Assembly (NCBI GenBank): GCA_039000515.1
Contig: JBCFYV010003508.1
Location: 48,507,265-48,571,264, forward strand
From: Timema cristinae
Taxonomy: Eukaryota; Arthropoda; Insecta; Phasmatodea; Timematidae
Direction of reading: 5' to 3'
DNA: 64,000 bases
The first letter of the stretch is position 1, and each line of letters starts with the position of its first letter. A program made the translations under genes and the position numbers. The notes beneath the pieces are model-generated. The model had not been told where the DNA came from, made no database searches, and was given only the letters and a program-made list of their open reading frames with translations. Shown piece by piece: positions 58,106 through 64,000 of this stretch.

Positions 58106-59874
58106 CTAGAAACAATTTGATTTGGTGGTTGATACCTCTTTACCCGAAATCTAACCCTTCCCCCCCTAAAAAAAATATATAATATCCAAGTTGCACCTCT
58201 GTAATGACTGGTACTTTTGGTTTTAAAAGTTATGTTAACGATAACGGTTTTTTTTTTCATTTAGAACATAACGTTACCATTAACGACCCACCGATTGTTT
58301 CTTGCTAGTTGTTACTCTTAAAGCGAGGTTACATCATTTCCTCTTTTTGATAACAATAGATAGTAAAATTCCAAGCGATGACGACTTTGATGATGAATCT
58401 TTCTTTACGTTTTCTTTCGTTCTTCCCAACAAATAATAAGAAAGTAATCAAATCTAAGTGAACAAACACATAATATAAAATAACTTTGCACTAAGGAATC
58501 AATAAAATAAAGCTATTAGACTCTTAATTTGTTATATGAACAACCAAATAGAATCAATTGATGACGGAGCAGATCAATTAATATTGCAAAATGAGTTTTA
58601 TAATCTCAATGTTTAACGTTGGCATTTTCTCTGAACTGATTGATTATATAAAGAACTTATAATCTAAACAACACCTTGTTTATCGGCGGTTAAGAACGTT
58701 CATCATAACATGTCTAACTCAGCTCGCGCGAGGTATTATGGGAGTTAAAGGGAAAAGAAAAGACCAAGATATGCCAGAAATGTGTGCAGTACATTCGTAT
58801 TTGAATGATTACCCGACATTTCCCGCGGTGACGATGGGGGACAAAGCGACAATGTTTCTTGTTAATAACTACATTAAGTCCCTGTTATGACAATTTAGAT
58901 TTGTGCACAGTACTTATCTGTGAAGACATTCTAAAATGGTCAAAAAATGGCCTTTTCAAAGCAGTTTTTATCCAAATATCATTTAATATTTCAACAACGT
59001 TCAGTATTAAGAACGTCTAGTACCTGTTTACTTCCATTAATGTTCAATCAGAAATGATCCACGTGTAATAGTGTTGGAGTAAGTTTATTATTTCTAGCCG
59101 GATGTATCACAGAGTTGATGGGCTGTTAAATAAGTAAGATGTTTCAATTTCACCGATTATAAATCTTTCTGCCAGGCAGTGAATATAATATCTCAGACAA
59201 ATGAACAAACACTCACTATTAACTGAGCTAAGGTATCGGTTCAACGTAAGCATTTCAAAGGTCAATACAATGCTTACCATTGATAATTTAAAGACAAAAT
59301 GAAGGCACCTGGCCGTAACTTTAAGGTAACGCCAATGACTGCTTTTAAAATGTGATGATATAATACACAGTGTATTTTAATTAGTGTCAAATACTCTACG
59401 GCGTATTCCCACTGACCAGACACTAAGAAAAGTTCATATAAACTCGGGTCTAAGAACGATTAGTTTTAGAGTTATTAAAAGCGTTCCTCAAACAGGAATT
59501 GGTCGAGGAGATCCAGGGAATGGCCTGCTCAATCATCAGGTTTGAACCCAGGAATTTCATCTCTAGGGACATTTAAATTCATTGTTTAAGCAGGAACATC
59601 GTGTATGTATGTGAGCAAGGACTTAACACCTCAGATAGACTCAACAGAGTACGACAAAGCATGTAACGCAGGATTCAAAGGATGTTCTATCGTGTGATTT
59701 TGTTGTTTCCGTCAAACTTTTGTCTTTTATTTGCGTTAATTTTTCTGCCAAATTGCCAATTAATTGAACAATAATATCCCTTCTAGCTTGGAAGCTAAGC
59801 TTTCTTAGACCCGTGTTTATATGGGATGTTCTTAGTGGTTGGTGGATGGGATTACGCCCCTAGAATATTTGACA
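58106..59874. other. Non-coding stretch, no gene seen
   Basis: Unique sequence downstream of apterous on its strand. TTTATT at about 59727 would be a minus-strand AATAAA, a distant poly(A) signal candidate; this is weak. Confidence 0.4.
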
Positions 59875-60038
59875 CTAATTATTACACATCCTGTATAAAA
59901 TAGCGTCACCCCGGTCAACGATAAAGTACCAAATGTTTTCAGGTAAATCGGCTTTGAATAGAGGTCTGTGTCGTTTTCTCCTATTCTGTATGAGCTTATA
60001 CTCCCTAATTTCTTCCGCTACAACATCTTTTGTTTTGT
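59875..60038 (-). CDS. Candidate exon, unidentified protein
   Basis: A 64-codon minus frame contains VVAEEIREYKLIQ, NRRKRHRPLFKADLPENI and WYFIVDRGDAILYRM. Immediately before DKTKDV is a textbook splice acceptor (pyrimidine-rich TTTCCCCTCTTTCTTATAG), which puts the exon start at 60038. It lies about 535 bp beyond the apterous stop on the same strand. I do not recognise the peptide. It could be a real exon of another gene, an alternative terminal exon, or a decayed transposon-encoded piece, since the adjoining DNA at 60145-60394 is repeated at 63232-63540. Confidence 0.22.
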
Positions 60039-60144
60039 CTATAAGAAAGAGGGGAAATAAAACTAACAACTTATTATCTCAAGTTAAAAAGGAAGGTCCA
60101 CTGCTAATTCTCAATTTTTTTTTAATTTCTGTTGTGAGTAAATA

Positions 60145-60394
60145 TAAAAATTATTGTGTTTGTTGATGAGGGCTAAATTTAAAGCCCTTTTTCATCAAGA
60201 CAAGTCTCATAGCTCCCTTAATTATATTTAAAAAGTTTTTAATAATGAGCTAATTTCACATTTTAACTCATTTTTCTATTAATAAAACACATACTATAGG
60301 GTTGTTAAGAAAATAGAGCCCTGTTAGAATCTTTCGACTTAACTTTGGCGTGAACCATATTTTGAAATAACACATCTAAAATTAGATATTACGT
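60145..60394. repeat. Direct repeat A beside apterous
   Basis: Shares with 63232-63540 the blocks GCTAAATTTA-AGCCCTTT, CATCAAG, AAGTCTCAT, TTAGAATC and TTTGGCGTGAA followed by TTTTGAAATAACG-like sequence, in the same order and orientation. Lengths differ, so they are old copies. The family is unknown to me. Confidence 0.7.
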
Positions 60395-60457
60395 CTGCGC
60401 GGCACCAAGGCGGCACCCTTAACGAACGGTTCTGCTACGAGGTATTTAACATGGCAT

Positions 60458-60463
60458 TTTAAT
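60458..60463 (-). terminator. Possible apterous poly(A) signal
   Basis: TTTAAT on the plus strand is ATTAAA on the minus strand, 110 bp past the proposed stop. ATTAAA is the commonest variant hexamer, but such a match is frequent by chance in AT-rich DNA. Confidence 0.15.
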
Positions 60464-60572
60464 GTTCGGTTAACCAGTAGATGTTGTTTTTCACGCGTGA
60501 AGGGCAAGGCGACTCGCACTGGACAAAGAGGGTGCCAGGGGGAATCCCACCCCGGCCGAAGAGGGGGGGGTA

Positions 60573-60802
60573 TTACGAGCACTCGAGCGCTGAAGGGCTG
60601 CTCCCCCCGAGGAGAAAAGGGGGGCTCCCCAAACCTTGCGAGCGATAGTCCCCGGAGGAACCTCCGTGCTGCTGGTAGCCCTCAGGTCAGCCAGAGACCC
60701 CGCGGACTCCGGCCCGGAACACTTGTCACCTTGACCCCCGGACTTCCCCTCTTGTTTCAGTACCATCCGCCGCCACTTGGCGCGCGCGTTCTGGAACCAC
60801 AC
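60573..60802 (-). CDS. ap: apterous, last coding exon, with reading-frame break
   Basis: Apterous is a nuclear LIM-homeodomain transcription factor that sets dorsal wing identity and specifies neurons in insects. The exon begins after a good acceptor (TTTTGCCACAG) with VWFQNARAKWRRMVLKQEGK, the second half of homeodomain helix 3, where LIM-homeodomain genes of this class carry an intron. It continues through DKCSGPESAGSLADL. The conserved C-terminal signature then appears in another frame as SPPFLLGGSSPSALECS, followed by TAA (60573-60575). Drosophila Ap ends with a similar SPTSFILGG motif (from memory). One base appears missing near 60679-60688 (GACCTGAGGG); without it the frame runs on to a TGA at 60491. 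LIM domains and the first part of the homeodomain lie beyond 64000. GC-rich coding sequence contrasts with AT-rich flanks. Confidence 0.88.
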
Positions 60803-60957
60803 CTGTGGCAAAACAACCGAACCCTTAGTGATGAGGACACAGTCTATGGTGTGACTCAGGGAGATGATCTTTGACTTGGGAATTAGCTCTACACTCATTT
60901 TACACAATTAAAACACTTTAAATAATATTTATGCTTATTGTTTTAAATTGAAAAACG

Positions 60958-61025
60958 ACACCTAGACATGGGAATCGAACCGGGTACCTTTGTCTTAGTA
61001 CTCCAATTCTCTAAGCCCAGACCCT
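60958..61025 (-). repeat. SINE-4 head, minus orientation
   Basis: On the minus strand: GGGCTTAGAGAATTGGAGTA, then B box CCCGGTTCGATTCCCATGTC. It forms an inverted pair with the next entry. Confidence 0.6.
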
Positions 61026-61069
61026 GGTTTAAAATATGAGTGAGGAATGACCCTGAATAAGGGACTACT

Positions 61070-61143
61070 CCTGGATAGCTCAGTGGTTAGAGCATTGGCG
61101 TACCGAGCCGGAGGTCCTGGTTTCAACTCCCGTGTCCAGAAGT
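61070..61143 (+). repeat. SINE-4 head, tRNA-like fold largely intact
   Basis: Acceptor-like CCTGGA/TCCAG ends, D arm GCTC-AGTGGTTA-GAGC, an anticodon stem TTGGC/GCCGG with a seven-base loop GTACCGA (U33 present, anticodon position ACC), and B box GGTTTCAACTCC. The B box is one base long and the T stem is mismatched. ACC is not a standard eukaryotic glycine anticodon. I read it as a SINE head or tRNA pseudogene. Confidence 0.55.
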
Positions 61144-61572
61144 CATTTATCAATTTACAGAATATGGTATATAGATGTGGCCATAACCGTAACTAGTAAT
61201 AATATCTCAGATATTTAATCCCTCACACACATAAAGATTTTTATTTTGATACAATATTATTTACCCAATACTTAGCTAACTTAAATTGTAAAGGTTCAGC
61301 CAATGAAAATCAAGGATAGAGAAGATACAATGATGACACTAGTAGCGGTATTGTCCGTCGGATAGTTGTACCACATATCCGCATATTTACACTATCTGGG
61401 AAGGGCTACGTTTAGAGGAGAGTCACAGGTATTATGATTGGGAAAAGCTATTTATTTTTTAAACACATGCCCTTTGAACACCCGGTAAGAATGGAAAATT
61501 TGACCAAGCAATTGTGATATTAGTACGCATTTCAGCGAAAGGGTTAATTAAGTTTCTAATACTTATTTATTT
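61144..61572. other. Intronic stretch, nothing seen
   Basis: Unique AT-rich sequence. Confidence 0.45.
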
Positions 61573-61843
61573 TATAAACAACTTATCACCGCGTCTTACT
61601 ACCCGTTCGGTTTATACTCACTTACGCTAATGTGTAATGATAGGGTGATGGTGAGATGAAATGGAGGACCTGCAGTTTAACGTGGGATTCGAACCACGGT
61701 GGAGGCCTGGCATTCCACACATTCACAAATTGTGATTAATACACGTCTTGTCAGAGGTGAAGGAAGGGTTTGAACCCGGACCTCCAGCGCAGAAGTCCGA
61801 CACCTACACCTAGATCGCCAGGGCACTGTATATAAACAACTTA
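61573..61843 (-). mobile_element. SINE-1, full length, with 13-bp duplication
   Basis: Insert 61586-61830 runs from TCACCGCGTCTTACTACCCG through the body to the head complement (CACCTAGATCG-like, CCTAGATCGCCAGGGCAC). It has no (TAA)n tail. The duplication TATAAACAACTTA is perfect at 61573-61585 and 61831-61843. It lies within the apterous intron. Confidence 0.93.
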
Positions 61844-62329
61844 AATGAGAACATTAATTAATCTTTCCCAAAAGAGTTGAATGCCCTTCTATCATATTTA
61901 TGGTTCTACCAAAAATAAAAAAGTAGATGTAATTTTAAATCAAATATCTTATAAGCGCACGTAAAAATTAGACTACATGCCACGAAAACATATATCGATG
62001 TTTTCAAAGTCATCCAAGACCATATATTTGGTGAACAATTTTGGAAGAGGACATTTGTAAGAACAAGTGTGTTGGCAGAACAGTTTAGACAACCTTTGTA
62101 AAACACTGTGACACGACCGCTTTACATCCGTCTTACGGTTTGTTTTTTTCCGTCCTGGCGTCATTTAGAAGAGCAACCTGCCTGACTGTCTTCCGAAACG
62201 TTTTAAAAAAGATAGCTTAGAAGATTAAAACTAGTTTAAAATATTCTGAAGATATTTATTTTGGATATTTTGTTTATAAAGTATTAAGTAGCTACTCCTA
62301 TCTGCCGGTACATGGACAAAAGAAGCAAT
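61844..62329. other. Intronic stretch, nothing seen
   Basis: Two overlapping minus frames at 61906-62164 are 63-66 codons long and show no domain. Confidence 0.45.
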
Positions 62330-62531
62330 TTGGTCTGATTTTCTGATGATCGGCAGACCAGAGTTCGAGTCCCATCCGGGTGTACTTGATAATTTTTCCT
62401 AAATGTGTTGGCCACTTTACCTTTATGAAAATGCAGGTGCACTTTATCTAAATTCTATATTTCCAATCCCCTACCTCATTAGAGTAACTAAATGTAGCGT
62501 ATACAGACCGGACGGGAAGAAAAGATGGGTG
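62330..62531 (+). repeat. SINE-2 copy, head decayed
   Basis: B-arm GAGTTCGAGTCCCATCCGGG, body and 3' end (GACCGGACGGGAAGAAAAGA) are readable; the A-box part is poor. Confidence 0.7.
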
Positions 62532-62754
62532 AAAAAATAAGCAAAAATAAGCAAAAATAAGCCGCTCAAAAGCCAAACTTCAATGTAACACGATAAAATA
62601 AGTTTTGGAGTAGTTGTGTTTTTTCCAGTTGGTTAAAACCTCCACAAGAAGGGGTTATTAGCACCAGGGAACGTACCAAAAGGAAATTCCACTTGTAGCT
62701 CATTCGCTTTCAAGATTAAGGATAAACTAAGTCAATGGTCCAATCGAGCTTAAC

Positions 62755-63053
62755 TTGGCAGGTCTTGAGGTAGAGTTCTCACCTCAGTACCCGATGTTTG
62801 TGGGTTCAAGCCCAACCGAGGTCGATGGATTTTTCTTAAGTGATACAAATCCGTTGCACAACTTCCTTCGCATAGGGAAGTAAATCCGTCGGTTCCATGT
62901 CGAGTGTAACACGTAAAAAAAAACCTGGAAGGTATGTGAAAATACCTTTACTGGAAAAATTGGTAGTACCTTTCACTCTTGCTCATAGAAACTCTGGTGT
63001 GCTGATATAATCAGTCGGCTAGAAAGTGCACGTTAATACCTCAAATAAATAAA
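62755..63053 (+). repeat. SINE-3 copy, full length
   Basis: Head GGCAGGTCTTGAGGTAGAGT, B-arm GGGTTCAAGCCCAACC, body (GCACAACTTCCTTCGCATAG), tail GCTGATATAATCAGTCGG and terminal CTCAAATAAATAAAA. Confidence 0.9.
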
Positions 63054-63231
63054 ATAGAGCACTCGAGATTTCATAATCCATTTGAGATTCTAATTAAAGT
63101 ACCATATTAAAGATGTATATATAATGTGTAGCGAGCAACTTAAGGTCAGATCTTAAGGCCTCAGTCAGCGAGAAAGTACTACTTTATTCTGCTAGCTCTA
63201 AGTATCTTAAAATTTTCTTTGTGAGCCTATA

Positions 63232-63540
63232 AATAAATTATTGTAATTGTTAAAAGAAAGCTAAATTTAGAGCCCTTTCACATCAAGCATAGTCTCATTA
63301 CTCCGTAAATATGTCAAAATTTTCGTTTAAAATAAATTAATGTTAAATTTTCCCACATTTCTTTCTTTTAATAAAACTAAAATATAAGTTATTTTTTATA
63401 TAACTAAAAATATAGTTTCTTTCTTTTAATAACTCAATATAGGTATGTTAAATATAAAACACCCTTGTTTTAGAATCGTTTAATCTTCGTTTGGCGTGAA
63501 TTATTTTGACATAACGATCGTAGAATTAAATATCGCGTAT
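63232..63540. repeat. Direct repeat B in apterous intron
   Basis: Counterpart of 60145-60394, about 60 bp longer because of an inserted AT-rich segment (two similar CTTTCTTTTAATA stretches near 63360 and 63420). The end block TTTGGCGTGAATTATTTTGA is well kept. Confidence 0.7.
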
Positions 63541-64000
63541 AGTTGAAGTCGGCGTAATTCTCGTCAGGACCCTGCTCGCCTTTTCAACTACTCAATTATC
63601 ATACTGAAATTTCAACCAAAATGTCTTAAAGTTTGACATAATCTTCCCGTTGTTTTGTTTATTCAGATTAATGTATCAATGGAGGATAAACTATTATTCG
63701 TATCAGTTCGTAAAGACCGGCGACATCTTTAATAGCCCAAGAGAGCCAAAGTTTCTTTATTCCCCCCACCACTCACTCACACATTTTGTCAGAGTTCCAA
63801 AAACTACTCCTGGACACGGTTCTCCTCACTCGGCCGCTTGATCGCGACTGATGGGTGAAAGTGTCCCCGTCCCCTGAAGGTCCCTCCAACAAGCTATTCG
63901 TCACTCACTCATCCTCCCTCCAACAAGACCTGCCTCCTATTTCTCATCGCACACGCGTGCTTTAGATACCGCGGCCCCAGCCGAGCGCTGGCAATTAGCG
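63541..64000. other. GC-richer intronic stretch at window edge
   Basis: The last ~170 bp has several CpG and GC motifs (ACACGCGTGC, CCGCGGCCCC) and a CAATTAG homeodomain-core-like site at the edge. No exon boundary is supported. It could be regulatory, but this is speculative. Confidence 0.3.

Larger units (their letters stand above)
60803..64000 (-). other. apterous intron (partial)
   Basis: Everything above the exon on the minus strand should be the intron that splits the homeodomain; no earlier exon (LIM domains or homeodomain helices 1-2) is visible up to the window end. It carries SINE heads, one SINE-1, a SINE-2, a SINE-3 and direct repeat B. Confidence 0.65.

Noticed and set aside
60491..60493. 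TGA as the true apterous stop
   Set aside because: The sequence after SLADL in this frame lacks Ap character, while the Ap-like C-terminal motif with its own TAA lies in the alternative frame.
61070..61143. Functional tRNA-Gly(ACC)
   Set aside because: T stem mismatches, an extra B-box base, an atypical anticodon and two more diverged copies of the same head indicate a SINE or pseudogene.

Overview
This is animal nuclear DNA, almost certainly from an insect. It is AT-rich, gene-poor and full of short interspersed and tandem repeats, with no bacterial-style operons. The one gene I recognise is the last coding exon of apterous (ap), a LIM-homeodomain transcription factor, on the minus strand at 60573-60802. 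Its homeodomain end reads WFQNARAKWRRM, the arthropod Ap form. The repeats recall those of stick insects (Timema-like Polyneoptera) as I remember them; that is an unverified impression.

Layout. 1-14600: repeats and unique AT-rich DNA, with a hAT-type MITE (4054-4355), a Tigger/pogo-type MITE (7223-7672) and a TTAA-flanked MITE split by a SINE (9622-10271). 14600-18240: two degenerate non-LTR retrotransposon (LINE) tails around a large 22-bp satellite. 18240-24600: mostly unique DNA. 24600-33925: foldback and TTAA MITEs, several SINEs and five minisatellites. 33925-50450: more LINE tails, SINEs and four foldback elements. 50502-52329: a 61-bp satellite of about 30 copies. 52330-59870: mostly unique AT-rich DNA. 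59875-64000: the apterous exon inside a repeat-laden 3' region and upstream intron.

I named the main repeat families myself. SINE-1 has a tRNA-like head, is about 290 bp, ends in (TAA)n, and all seven copies have 10-13 bp target-site duplications. SINE-2 has a tRNA-Leu/Ser-like head and over 20 degenerate copies; it shares its 3' end with SINE-1. SINE-3 has a different tRNA-like head, six copies and two kinds of 3' tail. SINE-4 is a further tRNA-like head. There are also a TTAA-flanked MITE of about 515 bp and a foldback element with long inverted arms, also ending in TTAA.

Most open reading frames over 60 codons here are chance products of stop-poor tandem repeats or of SINE sequence. The points most worth a second look are the reading-frame break in the apterous exon, minisatellites that repeatedly arose inside the same part of LINE ORFs, nested insertions with readable empty sites, and the 3' end shared by two unrelated SINE heads.
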